Positions 23,301 to 34,044 of a stretch of 64,000 nucleotides of DNA are shown here, one piece after another. Numbering within the stretch: the first letter of the stretch is position 1; each line of letters starts with the position of its first letter. The position numbers were made by a program, and so were the translations under genes. The stretch spans positions 375,577 to 439,576 of the forward strand of contig NW_020312936.1 of assembly GCF_003265705.1 (NCBI RefSeq), read 5' to 3'. The notes under the pieces are model-generated. The model did no database searches. It was not told the DNA's origin and saw only the letters and a program-made list of their open reading frames with translations. This DNA is from Callorhinus ursinus. Taxonomy: Eukaryota > Chordata > Mammalia > Carnivora > Otariidae.

Positions 23301-24190
23301 TCAGCCACAGTGGTGGGCGCCATAGTGCACATCCACTAGCATTACTCTTAGAAATTTCCCTAGGAAGATGGACCAACCAGAATCCTAGAGGAGCTATTTC
23401 CAGAACTCATCATCTGACAAAAATATATCTACTGGTGCAAAGTGTGCCACCCAGCTATGTCCCCATCCTTCCACTCTCCAATTCCCACTTTCAGGTCTGA
23501 GTCACACATTCTTGAAGCTACTGGAATTGTTGGTGGCTGAAGGCTCTCAGGTGGATCATTCTCTAGGAATTTCCCTCGAAAGAAGAGAGCTGTAACATAA
23601 ACGCATAACCTATCCCTGAGATATGCCACATATAGTGAATGGTCGAGAAGGAGGTATAAATGTCGCAGAACAGTTATGAAGACCTACCCCATTGCCAGTG
23701 ATACCCTTTGATTGTAGTGACTGTATGCATAGGTAAATGTCTCTTCCTGTTCAGGGTTATCTCTTTCACTCACCCATAGATTTTGATCCAAAGCATATTC
23801 CCCAATAAATATCTTATAAACAAACCTCCATCTCAGTCTGTTTGGATGAAGATCTGACCTAAGACAATCTTTGTTCTAAGATCAATGAGGCAGCTACTGT
23901 TTTTTTTTGTTTTGTTTTGTTAATGCAGTTGTGTGAATTGGAGCAAGAAGTGTGATAGGATCAGATTCTCATTGTGAATAGACCTTTCTGCTTTCAGTAC
24001 AGAAGCAAGAAAAGGTACATACTGAAAATGGGAGGAATGAATACATAACTATGAGGGTACAGGTAGAAGTCAGTGAGGACGCAAGGAGGGACATCTAAGC
24101 CAAAACATGATGATCATAGGCATCAGGTAAGGCTTCTCAGTAGAAAACACAACGAAACAGAGTGGGGGAAAGCTGTAAAACTGGAGTTTT
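23300..24190. other. unrecognised sequence after the ERVL relic
   Basis: May contain the last, heavily decayed part of the ERV internal region. No LTR signature is seen. A short T/G run (TTTTTTTTGTTTTGTTTTGTT) lies at 23901-23921. Confidence 0.35.
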
Positions 24191-24199
24191 TCAGGCAGA

Positions 24200-24900
24200 G
24201 GAGAGAAAATAGGGTTTTCTAATAGAAAATGTGTGAAAGCCTCTGATCACGAGAGGGCAAGCTTGATCACTAGCTCTATAACTTGATAGTTATGTATCAT
24301 TGGGAACAGAAACGTGAGCTGCAGAGCTAAGAGGTCATTTCCTAAATGAATGTCTAGGGCAGAGTTTAGACTCTACAGGAAAGGTCAAATAGAACTATTG
24401 CACAGTATTAAGCAGCAGAGGGGCCTGATCATGATTCCACTTTAGAAAGATCTCACTAGGGCGCCTGGGTGGCTCAGATGGTTAAGCGTCTGCCTTCGGC
24501 TCAGGTCATGATCCCAGGGTCCTGGGATTGAGTCCCACATCGGGCTCCCTGCTCCACGGGAAGCCTGCTTCTCCCTCTGCCTCTCTCTCTCTCTCTGTGT
24601 GTCTCTCATGAATAAATAAAATCTTTAAAAAAATAAAAAAAGAAATATCTCACTAAAAGCAACTTAGAGAACAAAGTAGAAGAACTGAAAACCATAGCGA
24701 GATTTTCACATAGGTAGGAGGAGTCTGTCATCTGATTAGAGTTTCAAATCAGAAAGATTACTCTGTCAGCTGTATATAAGGGGGGATTTATAGTGGAATA
24801 TGACGTGGCGAATGATCACCAGAAGCAAAGAAAAGATAACACAAAGATACTTTTACAAATTATCAAAAGATAAAATCTTCACTGCACATGGTGGTAGGAT
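24200..24900. mobile_element. L2-like LINE relic, split by a SINE
   Basis: AGCAGAGGGGCCTGATCATG and CTTTAGAAAGATCTCACTA before the SINE, then GAAAGATTACTCTGTCAGCTG after it, recall the common L2-type text (a 'gatcactctggctg' motif). Borders and orientation are uncertain. Confidence 0.45.
24459..24640 (+). mobile_element. CAN-SINE
   Basis: Complete element with head, box-B region, CT-rich centre, TGAATAAATAAAATC and A-rich tail. Target-site duplication 24444-24458 and 24641-24655, 14 of 15 matching (AGAAAGATCTCACTA against AGAAATATCTCACTA). Confidence 0.95.
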
Positions 24901-24984
24901 GTACGTGAAATCCTTCCTCATCTGTCAACGGAATTTCCAAAGACTGTAATAAGTGTATCATTAAGGTACAGTGAGGTAGAGGAG

Positions 24985-25110
24985 GCTTCAGTTGGTCCTA
25001 AAAAAGAGCTTTGGAACTGAGCTGGCCCTTCCATATTGCCCCAAATTGAGGCATGGTGGCTGGGTATCTATACTCCTCCATAGATCCCTCTGGATTTCAA
25101 GTTGTCCCCA
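24985..25110. repeat. unnamed interspersed repeat, copy 1
   Basis: GGAACTGAGCTGGCCCTTCC, GCCCCAAATTGAGGCATGGTGGCTGGG resembles 52405-52480 (GAAGCTGGACTGGCCCTTCG, CACATTGATTCAAGGTGTCTGGG). Two diverged copies of one family that I cannot name. Confidence 0.45.
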
Positions 25111-25199
25111 GAGAGGAAGCAGACACTTGGGAATGGCCAGGATTAATTTCTTGGTGAGGGACTCTGTCTGGAGGCCATCAGCAGTCCACTATCAGATTC

Positions 25200-26020
25200 T
25201 CAGCAGCTGGAGAAATGATTGCCTTGGCCCTTACTAGAGGACCTGGGTCATGCAGTACAGCATCCACTAGAGAAAGAAATTCTGCAGGTAATCCCTGGGA
25301 ATTTCCCTTCAGTTCTGCATGGGTTCCTGCTGCAACTTGTTCTCTGTGATGCAAAGCTTTCAGTGAGCCAGCTTCCTCTCCTGTTTTCTTTCTGGTGTCT
25401 TTGGATGCTCTTACTCAGATGCTTAGGCACACACTAACAAACACATTTCCAGCTGCTAGGAAGAGAAGTCCATATTAGATGTTGGATAGATGTGCTGTTC
25501 ACGTCTTTATGTAGATCTAGAAATTGAAGCTACCCCTTTATTTCCCTGCCGTTTTTCTTCTGCCTCTCCCACTAAGGGAGAAACTTTTGCAAAAATCAAA
25601 AAGCAATCTAACTGTAGAGAGTGGAGTTAGCCATGAAGATTTCTCATTGCTGTGATACATGTGACCTTTTCCTTTTGCTGTCACTTAATTCTGCCCCCTC
25701 TACTTGCTTATCAGGTACAGAGAGGACCAACTCTCTGCACTTCAAGGAGAATGCCTTTCTTCTCAAATGGTCACTTAAAGAGGTAGAATGATCCCTGTCA
25801 GACTTCAGGTTACCCAGTTGGCTTTCAAATATGAGAGTAGGCACAGGATATGCCTTCCCAGGTTCTTGGCACCCCTGTGCACAAATGACTAGAAGAGAAA
25901 TGCAAAAACTCATTGCTAATTAAAGGCATCTGGGAAATGTGTTGAGGTGAATTATCATTGATACTATTTTAAGTTCATAAGATTTTATCTTTAAGGCATT
26001 TTATTGAATATTGATTAAAA
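25200..26020. other. unrecognised sequence
   Basis: No gene supported. A few overlapping short open frames on both strands around 25220-25440 have no recognisable domain. Confidence 0.4.
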
Positions 26021-26024
26021 GTTT

Positions 26025-26145
26025 CACCTTTGGAGTCAGATAGTTGTGATCTCCAACTGGACCTCCTTTAACCACCACCTGTGTTATTTTGAGCAGATTA
26101 ATGAAAACACACTGAACCTCAAATACAGCATTTGTGCAAGGGGGT
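26025..26145 (+). mobile_element. MIR fragment
   Basis: TTTGGAGTCAGATAGTTGTGATC, then GTGTTATTTTGAGCAGATTAATG and CTGAACCTCAAATACAG follow MIR tRNA-like part and core. Confidence 0.6.
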
Positions 26146-26702
26146 TTATAATAGGCAGAATGTTGTTGGTGTTCTACTCAACCTCCTCTTCTCTGACAGT
26201 AAACCCTCCCACTGCTGCAGGTGTTGACTGCTCCTAACACACACCTGCACTTTTCTTGAGAGGATTTCCCTTGACTTACGAGGCCTACCAAAGTGCCCTG
26301 AAGGTTACCCACCCTGAACTCAAGTAAGTAATTGCTTCTGAGATGGGTCTATCCCATTCTAATTGAAGAATTATGAAAAGTAATCTACTGGGAAAATTTT
26401 CCTCATTAGGAAGATAGTGTTTTTATCCTCTGTGTGTTGTTGTGCTTCCAAGTACTTCATAAAACATCTGCAGTTATTAACACACTATATTGGATATGAA
26501 ACAAACATTGAAGTTGTCAGAGCAGACAGAGGGAAAAAAACTAAAGTTCTTGGTAACATTGGTGAATATTTGAAGCAAACATTCTGGAGACTTTTCTACC
26601 ACTGTACTTCCTACTATGTTAGTTAATACATGTCATTGCTATTTAGTGAGTTGTTTGAAGAGTTGTTTTGATTGCAAGTAAGAGTTGTTAACAGATATAC
26701 TC

Positions 26703-26743
<41 letters not shown>

Positions 26744-26863
26744 GAGAGAGAGAGACAGAGAGAGGGAGGGGGAGAAAGAGAAGGGGAAGGCAGGGGGAAA
26801 AGAGAGAGAGAATAGAGGGAAGGGAGGGTGAGAGACAGAGAGAGAGAGGAGAAAGAAGAGAGA
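26703..26863. repeat. (TG)n(AG)n and GA-rich tract
   Basis: (TG)8 at 26704-26720 followed by about 140 bases of AG/GGGA purine repeats. Frames through it give only Ser/Leu-rich low-complexity peptides. Confidence 0.95.
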
Positions 26864-27301
26864 AGATGTGAGTCCTGGCATCCACCTTTTTTCCTTAGTC
26901 TTGGTACCTGAGGAAGCCTTACATTCTTCCCCTCTACACTATCCAGCTTTCTCTTTTACTTGAACTATACTGAATCGGGTTTCACAAAAGGGGACCTGAA
27001 AGACTAATATTGATTCATTCATATTTCAAAGTGCTTTGAACAGTTACAGTACAATAAAGACTCAATGACTGTTAGCTATTTATAGCATCCTTAATTATCA
27101 AGATAATCATTATATTCTTTCATCTTATCACTCCTTGTGAAAACAAAGTGGTGGTTCTTAAAACTAGTTTCACATTAGTATCACCTATAAGGCTTTTAAA
27201 AATTAACAACGCTCAAATTTTCCACTTCTCTGATAGAGTAACTTACTCAGGTGTTCAATGTAAATAATTAGGACACTAGACAAAATATATAAAGCAACTT
27301 T

Positions 27302-28031
27302 TGTCAGTACAATAAATGTATCTTTGGTCTTCAACCTCAATTCCTGGCACACAGCTCCCAGAACACTTGGAATCTCCAGAGTGGTAGGAACGTGTTTTGT
27401 TCAACTGAGGCTGCTCTTAACAGGATCCTAGATAGCTTCAGGTTGGGGTCTCATTGCCAGAAGGACCAAGGCATGATTAGAGAGTTGGAGCTTTCAGCCC
27501 TACCCTCTCACCTCCAAGGAGGGAAGAAGAACTAGAGATTGAGTTAATCACCAATGGCCAATGATTTAATCACCAATGGCCAATCATTTAATTAATGAAA
27601 CCTCCCCCCAAACCCCTAAATAACAGGGTCTGGAGAGCTTATGCATTGCTGAATACATGGAAGTTCCAGAAAGACGGTGTACCCACAGAGAGTATGGAAT
27701 CTCTGTGTGACTTCCTCCATTCCTTGCCCTATGCATCTTTCCCATTTGCCTATTCCTGAGTTGTATCCTTTATAATAAACCTATAAATAAGATGCTTTCT
27801 GAAGTTCTATGAACCTTTAAGGAATTATCACACTTGAGGAGGGGATGGTGTCTAGTTGGTCAGAAGTACCGATGGCAACCTGGGATTTGCTACTGACATC
27901 TGAGTTCTTGTGGGGAATGTGAGAACCCCCAGCCATTAGTGTCAGAATTGAACAGAATCATATGACAACTAGTTGGCATCCAGAGAGTTGGAGAGTTGGT
28001 TGGTGTGGAGAAAAAAAAAAAGCATCCCACA
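27302..28031 (+). mobile_element. ERV LTR, copy B of a two-copy family
   Basis: 730-bp LTR starting TGTCAGTACAATAAATG and ending at CCCACA (28031). Landmarks: CCTGGCACACAGCTCCC, CCTAGATAGCTTCAGG, a duplicated CCAAT-bearing unit at 27545-27588, GCCCTATGCATCTTTCCC, CCTTTATAATAAACC (AATAAA at 27774-27779), GTTGGTCAGAAGTACCG, AGTGTCAGAATTGAAC. Directly after the end comes TTTAATGTCAGAAATG, the same position and partly the same text as the primer-binding-site-like stretch beside copy A. In this orientation internal sequence would follow to the right, but I recognise none. Confidence 0.7.
27545..27588. repeat. 22-bp tandem duplication with CCAAT boxes
   Basis: TAATCACCAATGGCCAATGA (27545-27564) repeats as TAATCACCAATGGCCAATCA (27567-27586). 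Each unit has CCAAT twice. It lies about 190 bp upstream of the AATAAA signal, where an LTR promoter region (U3) is expected. Copy A lacks a clear second unit. Confidence 0.75.
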
Positions 28032-28690
28032 TCTTTAATGTCAGAAATGTGAATAAAAACAGTTCAGCCAGACATTGTACAGCAGGCAGCTTAGGTTGAC
28101 ACCTGAGGGAAAGGAAATATCTGGAGGAACTCTCTAGATCTCATATGGGGAGAAGGAACCCCAGAAATGCAAGGAGTATTTTTGAGATTAGGAAGCAGAT
28201 GTCAGAGTTGACATTGTCTAAGGTAGCTACTATATTCAGAGTACTGGATAGGATGTAGCTCTGCAGAAAAAGAGCTACAGATATCTGCAAGAGGCCCCAT
28301 GGGTCTGTGATTGAATACAAAATGGCACATGTACAGGGGATGATTTCATAAACCCAGAGGTACACTACCAGAAAAGCTATTAGGTAAACGATTATCAGAG
28401 TTCACATAAACCTGGCAGTATATTGATTTCTACCAGTCAGATTGGAGATTGCTCATTGAACACCAAGAATATCTGATAGTAGTAGATGATTCATGCCTTA
28501 ATAGTAGGGTAAACCTATCTCCAGAACAAGAACTGCTGTAGATCCACACTAACAAAGTTTAAAAAGAAGCAAGCCTAGGAAGTCTCAAACTGAAGCACAA
28601 GTAACTTAACTGCCAAACAAAACAAAATTCAGCATTTGTAAAAGATGGCAACAGAATCCAGATACTGGTATGATATTCGCAATGCCTAAT
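28032..28690. other. unrecognised; possible ERV leader region
   Basis: Position just right of LTR copy B makes retroviral 5' internal sequence possible, but no gag-like frame is visible. Confidence 0.35.
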
Positions 28691-28710
28691 GCCTACTAAA
28701 AATTAGGCAG

Positions 28711-28915
28711 CAGCACCTGATGCCTCAGTCGGTGAAGTGGCTGACTCTTGATTCTGGCTCAAGTCATGATCTCAGGGTCCTGGGATTGAGCCCCGTGTCG
28801 GGCTGAGTGCTCTGTGCAGGGTCTGCCTGAGGATTCTTTCCTTCTCCTTCTGCCCCTCCCCCCGCTTGTGCTCTCTGTCTCTCTCTTAAAACAAATAAAT
28901 CTTTAAAAAAAAAAT
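28711..28915 (+). mobile_element. CAN-SINE, diverged head
   Basis: Head CAGCACCTGATGCCTCAGTCGG, then TTGATTCTGGCTCAAGTCATGATCTCAGGG, an older-type body with GTGTCGGGCTGAGTGC, and tail ACAAATAAATC plus A run. Exact 13-bp target-site duplication AAAAATTAGGCAG at 28698-28710 and 28916-28928, oddly well kept for such a diverged element. Confidence 0.92.
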
Positions 28916-28928
28916 AAAAATTAGGCAG

Positions 28929-29690
28929 TTAATTTTGGGTAGTCAAGACAATGCCAGGTATGTGAATTTGATACCCTCCCCATGTTCTCCAATAAATAGA
29001 CAATCAGGGACAAGAACAAATAAAAGACTGAAACTCAAGCTCTTAATTTCACATGAAGATTGGGAACAACTAAAATTAAATTGCCTGTAAGTAGAAAAAT
29101 AAACACCAAATTCTGGCCAACTTTCTGTGTGTGTCCTCCCACAAAAATTTGGAAATACAAATACAGTTTGGAGAAAACTCTATTGAAGAGAAAGTAGAGG
29201 AGCTATGTTTGGGTCTTTTTGTTTTTCTAAAACCACATCAGAAAGAGAAAGTCCACCCTCTTTTGAAAATGCTTAGAGCAAAAAAAGAAAAAAAAAGTGC
29301 TTAGAGCTTACAGGTAGATCAAAGCAGGAAAAAGGCTAAAAATCTTTCTGTGGGCACAGGGTTGGGGGAAGGGAGTCAAAACAAAAAGAGACATTCTTTG
29401 AAAGCACATGGCAAAGGAAGAAAAAGCAAGAAGAGATGAGGATTCTGCAAGATAAAGTAAAAGATAAAGATGCAACCCCTCCCCTACTTTTCAAAAATAA
29501 AGAAAAAAAAAACCATACTTTTCTACTCTGACAGAAGAGGGCACTCTTGAACTAACAATCTTATAAGCCACTACACACTGGCCAATCTGACCATAGAATT
29601 GCAGGGGGATGAACAACCTTCAACTACTTTGTGTGTGTGTGTTTATCTCAAAAAAATAACCTATGCCACACAACATTCAGAATTCAATGA
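28929..29690. other. unrecognised A-rich sequence
   Basis: No gene. Possibly the 5' flank or 5' part of the L1 relic that becomes recognisable from about 29690. A short GT run is at 29631-29642. Confidence 0.4.
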
Positions 29691-30682
29691 ATTATACTCA
29701 AGTATTTAGGGATATGAAGAAACAATCTGAATAAAATTTTAAAAGTACAAATAGACATAGATAAAAAAAAGAGAAGAATGAAATAGGAATGAATGATCTT
29801 TGGAAAGAAATAGAAAAAAAAAATAGACAAAGTCATCTTAGAAATTATGACCCAATTTTAAAACACTCAAGGAAAAAGATACCTGAATGAAAGTATTAAA
29901 AAGGCAAAAATCAGTGCAATGAATGAGTTAAATAAGTAAAATTGTATGAGGAAAAAAAAAGGTTGAAATTGAAGAAAATCAAAGAAAAAATAACATCTGT
30001 ATAATTGGAGTGCCCAAAGAATCTAAGGTAATGGAAGAAAATTCATATGAAAACTGTGGTACAGGGGTGCCTGGGTGGCTCAGTTGGTTAAGCATCTGCC
30101 TTCGGCTCAGGTCTCAGGGTCCTGGGATTGAGCCCTGCATAGGGCTCCGTGCTCAGTGGGGGAGTCTGCTTCTCCCTCTGCCTCTGCCGCTTCCCTTGCT
30201 TGTGCTCTCTTCTCTCTCTCAAATAAATAAATAAAATCTTTAAAAAGAAAGGAAGAAAGAAAGCAAACTGTGGTACAAGAACATTTCCAAAAGTAAAATA
30301 AAACCTGTATCAACATATTTAAAGGGCCCATTATGTACCTGGAAAAAGTGACCAGTGATGATCAACTTTATGATATACACTAGTGAAGTTATAGTCTATA
30401 AAAATTTTAAAATGATCCTTGGGACTTTCAGCAAAAGGATACAATATCTCATAAGGAAAAAAGGATGAGACTAACTTTAGATTTATCCAAAATAATATAC
30501 AAAAAAAAAAAGGCAAAATGGAGAAGCATTTTCAATAAATGGAAGGGTAAAAAGCATGAAACAAAACTTACTCTGTATTCCTTTTTCTTCAGTTATTACC
30601 AAGAAAGAAATAATATGACAGAATTGAGACCAAGCCCATCAATCTTATCAATAAATGTGAATGGCTTAACTCACTTATTTTT
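29690..30682 (+). pseudogene. old L1: ORF1 to ORF2 junction, decayed
   Basis: A-rich plus-strand text with the order of an ancient L1: coiled-coil-like ORF1 part with many AAAGAAATAG/GAAAAAA phrases, ATAACATCTGTATAATTGGAGTGCC (RNA-binding part), CATTATGTACCTGG and GACAATATC-like text (ACAATATCTCATAAGG). It then reaches the start of ORF2, where a short frame at 30465-30686 ends in ILSINVNGLTH, matching the first beta strand of the L1 endonuclease (typically ...LNVNGLN). A SINE splits it at 30064-30264 and another SINE cuts it off at 30683. Numerous stops; not functional. Confidence 0.7.
30064..30264 (+). mobile_element. CAN-SINE inside the L1 relic
   Basis: Head GGGGTGCCTGGGTGGCTCAG; CATGATCC is missing from the box-B region. 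The tail ends GAAAGGAAGAAAGAAAGC. Exact 13-bp target-site duplication AAACTGTGGTACA at 30051-30063 and 30265-30277. Confidence 0.95.
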
Positions 30683-30869
30683 TTAAAGATTTTATTTATT
30701 TCTTTGACAAAGAGAGGTCACAAGTAGACAGAGCAGCAGGCAGAGGGAGAGGGAGAGCAGGCTCCCAGCTGAGCAGAGAGCCCCATGTGGGACTCGATCC
30801 CAGGACCCTGAGATCATGACCTGAGCTGAAGGCAGATGCTTAACCAACTGAGCCACCCAGGCGCCCCCT
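30683..30869 (-). mobile_element. CAN-SINE, mustelid-like body type
   Basis: Minus-strand element. Its middle AAAGAGAGGTCACAAGTAGACAGAGCAGCAGGCAGAGGG differs from the GCAGGGGGAGTGGGAGAGGG type of most copies here and recalls a body type common in mustelids. Weak duplication: 30673-30682 and 30870-30879, 8 of 10. Confidence 0.9.
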
Positions 30870-30989
30870 AGCTATTTTTCGGTAGGTTAGATGGTCTCAC
30901 CTTCCTTGTAACCAGGAACCTTGCCAGAGCAATATATAGCACACCGAATACCCGGATGGAAAAATCACATCAAATAACAGAAAATATAT

Positions 30990-31190
30990 TGATCTATCTA
31001 CTCATTCCATCATTCAGAAAAGTATTAAACACCAGCTACATGGGAGGCACTCTGACAGGTAGTGACCCCCCCAATTTTATAAGACGCAATCCTTGCCTTT
31101 CAGTAACTTACCATCTACTGAGAGAGACAAATACACAGAGAAAGCATTTCAGGAAAATGTAATGGCTATTACACTGAGAAAAATGGTGTT
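30990..31190. mobile_element. L2-like LINE relic
   Basis: CCATCATTCAGAAAAGTATTAAACACC, GGGAGGCACTCTGACAGG and AATCCTTGCCTTTCAGTAAC then GAGACAAATACACAGAG fit the common L2-like end. Confidence 0.55.
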
Positions 31191-31279
31191 GAGATGGAGT
31201 GCCTCACAAAGCAGGGGAAACTGAGGTTCAACTTTGCAAGTTAAAAGACGGTTTATTCAAACATAAAAATCGGAATGGG

Positions 31280-31745
31280 TATCTGTTAGCTCTTTCTGCA
31301 CCACTGCTGCATAATATGCACCCACAAGGTCCCAGTGGCATACAGCAACAAGCATCTATTCCTCCATGTGGACGTGGTTAGGCTGGGTCACCTCTGATGA
31401 TCTCAGCTGGACTCTCCGATGCATCTTGAGGTTGGCTGGGGGTGCTCTGGTCCTGGCTGAGCCTGGATGGGTGGCTTGGCTTCAAGCTCCAGAGCCGGCC
31501 GTATGTGGCTCTTCACTGGGTGCTGTGTTTAAACCTCAGCCAGGTATTCACTCTGGGACTTATGCTGAGGGATCCCCTTGAAGGGGAGCACTTGTCTTAA
31601 CATGAATAAAAGGGCAAAAGACTGAGCAGATTACATGGTGCCTCTTGGGCTGAAAGGGGAGCCCAGAAATTCCACAGAGTCCTGTCACTTCGTCCTCCAT
31701 TCCACCGCCCATAGCAAGTCACATGGACAATCTGTTATCAATAGG
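31280..31745 (-). mobile_element. ancient LTR-like repeat (tentative)
   Basis: CACTGCTGCATAATATGCACCC, CAGTGGCATACAGCAACAAGC, CATGTGGACGTGG, GCTGGGTCACCTCTG and TCCATTCCACCGCCCATAGCAAGTCACATG follow a common mammalian LTR/MaLR-like repeat in reverse. Unusually GC-rich for this window. A short open frame at 31366-31581 has no known domain. Confidence 0.45.
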
Positions 31746-31759
31746 ATGGTAAAGTAAAG

Positions 31760-33250
31760 CCATCCCTCTCTGCTGGAAGTTTCTGAAAAGTGAACAGAGA
31801 GAGAAACCGTATAATTCTTATGTAGGGAGGAAATGAATAACTGGGAATAAATGATTCAGTCTACAAGTGTACTCGTAGCTGGCATCAGGGCATGAACCAG
31901 AATTATCTTTAAAAACATAATATATAAAAATATATTAAATATGCAAATTATAAAAATATATTAAAAAGGCTACATATACATATGTTTTTTAGGGAAACTT
32001 TGGTAGTGTTATTAGGGTTAAATGGCATCAGGGGACATTGGCAAATGATAAAGAGAAAATCTCAGGTCTTTTTGCCCAAAACAAACATTTAATTTCCTTT
32101 TGAATTAATGTTTGTTTAATGATCAAATATGTTTTCCTTTTTATTTATTATCTGTCATCTCTTGCCCACAATTACAAATAGGTCTTATTGTCTTATTCAT
32201 CAGTTTGACATGCAGGAAACGTAGACTGTAATTATAACTTTTCAGTAGATGGTGAATCCTTGCCACATCCTAGTTAGCATTGAAATTATTCTTAATAAAA
32301 AAATGCCGCATATCGATTTGTACCTTATGAGATGCCATGGGGAAGACATGGACATAAATTGGAAATGGAATGAAGCACAATATTTAGGATTTAGACAACA
32401 AACCATTTCGTGTATAGCAAACACCGCATACTGTTTTGTGAAATGAAAAATTCTGACATCTCTACCTTCCTTCAGTTGGTTAAAAATGACACATGAGGAT
32501 TGCTGAAATATTTAAAGCCAGTATAAATATCCTGTTTCATTCCATTTCTAATTTGCACCAATATCTCTCCCTCTGTATCTCTCAAAATGAAACTCCGAGT
32601 TTACCAACCTGTGGAGAAAATTTTATTAACAGTACTGTTAACAGGAAGGAAAGAAAATATTAACTGTTTGAGTCTGTGGTTTCAGGAGTAAACAGGACCC
32701 TGCAAACGTTTCCTGTTTATTGTTTTTACATCAAAATATTTGTGTTCAAATGGAATTACTGTTCAAAATAGACTCTTACATTGTCATTGTGGCAAAAGCT
32801 CTTCATCTGTAATAACAACTTAGAACTTTCCTATTGGAAGAACTTGAACTGTTATATTTGGAAGCTGCTAACTTTTTTTTTTTATCATACGATTTACATA
32901 AGAAGTCCTCAAAAAAGTCATCAAGGGGGCCTTCTGCCCTCCTTCATCTTCAAAGCCAGTAACAGCTGGTCAATCTCTTCCCATTCCTTGAATCTCTCTT
33001 ATCTGCCCTTGGTCTCATCTTTTCTGAGTTCCTCTTCTGCTTTTAAGGATTTAGGTGATTACACTCGGTCCACCCAGATAATCCAGGCTAATCTATTTTG
33101 AAGTCAGCTGACTAGTGACCTTAATTCCATCTCCAATTAGTAACCCTAATTCTATTTACAAAGCCCCTCCACAGCAGTAGCAAGATTAGTGTCTAAGACT
33201 GTGTTTTTTTAGAGTGAAGAAGAAGGTATCCTTAGATTCTGTCTCCCGTA
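31760..33250. other. unrecognised sequence
   Basis: No gene or clear repeat. A 16-bp perfect palindrome TTAACAGTACTGTTAA lies at 32626-32641. AT-rich direct repeats occur at 31916-31965. Confidence 0.4.
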
Positions 33251-33284
33251 CTGTCTCACTGGTTTCTTCATGGGTTAGGTAAAA

Positions 33285-33365
33285 GAATACCTATGAAGCG
33301 CTTTGTATAGTGGCTGACACGTAATAAAATTGCCATAAATAATAGCTGCTATCATTGCTGATTAG
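33285..33365 (+). mobile_element. MIR 3' fragment
   Basis: TATGAAGCGCTTTGTATAGTGGCTGACACGTAATAAA and AATAATAGCTGCTATCATTGC match the MIR 3' end. Confidence 0.65.
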
Positions 33366-33604
33366 TCAATAGAAAGAAAGTCTGATGTTTGGGTACATTT
33401 GAAATCAGTCATTTTATAAAGACTGAAAAAAGGGAGTTGAAATTTTGAGAGAATGTGTGTAGATTAAAATTGTTGGGATGATCAGAGTTGTTAATTCATA
33501 TCAAATTTGTAATAAAGCTCTTATTTTAGACTTTGAAGTTCAGATGGGTCATTTTAAGAAAAGTGTTTCCATAAATAAAGAAGACTGCACACCTTGTCTC
33601 CACC

Positions 33605-33770
33605 ATTTATTTTCCACGTGTCCCTGGACTATTTATCTTCCTCATCTCAGGGCTCAGGGGTTTCAGCTATAAAATGGGCATGATAATACCTACCAACATT
33701 AAGAAAAAAGATAAGGAAAGTACTATGATATCTTCCAAATAATAAGTGCTCAATAAATATGAGTTTCCTG
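33605..33770 (+). mobile_element. MIR fragment
   Basis: TTTCAGCTATAAAATGGGCATGATAATACC, AAAGTACTATGATAT and AATAATAAGTGCTCAATAAATATG are MIR core to 3' end. Confidence 0.75.
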
Positions 33771-33803
33771 TATCCTTTTCCCCATTTAAAACAAAGGTTT
33801 TGG

Positions 33804-34014
33804 GGGCGCCTGGGTGGCTCAGTCCTTGGGTGTCTGCCTTCAGCTCAGGTCATGATCCTAGGGTCCTGGGATCGAGCCCCGCATCGGGCTCCCTGCTCAG
33901 CAGGAAGCCTGCTTCTCCAGCTCCCACTCCCCCTGCTTGTGTTCCCTCTCTCGCTGTCTCTCTCTCTGTGTCAAATAAATAAATAAAATCTTTTTAAAAA
34001 AATAAAAATAAAAT
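33804..34014 (+). mobile_element. CAN-SINE
   Basis: Well-kept element with GGATCGAGCCCCGCATCGGGC and CCACTCCCCCTGCTTGTGTTCC. The tail is unusually long: AAATAAATAAATAAAATC, T5, then AAATAAA units. Target-site duplication 33793-33803 and 34015-34025, AAAGGTTTTGG against AAAGATTTTGG. Confidence 0.94.
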
Positions 34015-34044
34015 AAAGATTTTGGAACTAAGACAAAGGAAATG

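Noticed and set aside
26639..26885. Ser/Leu-rich minus-strand frames
   Set aside because: Translation of the (TG)n(AG)n tract.
23700..27301. Joining the ERVL integrase and the LTR at 27302 as one provirus
   Set aside because: A MIR and L2-like relics lie between them, 4 kb is too far, and the LTR has no ERVL-like text next to it on its left.
33746..33986. Two overlapping 75-78 codon frames ending in SLSLSLCQINK-like text
   Set aside because: Body and tail of a CAN-SINE; the same endings recur at 30010-30234, 55725-55931 and 62933-63157.
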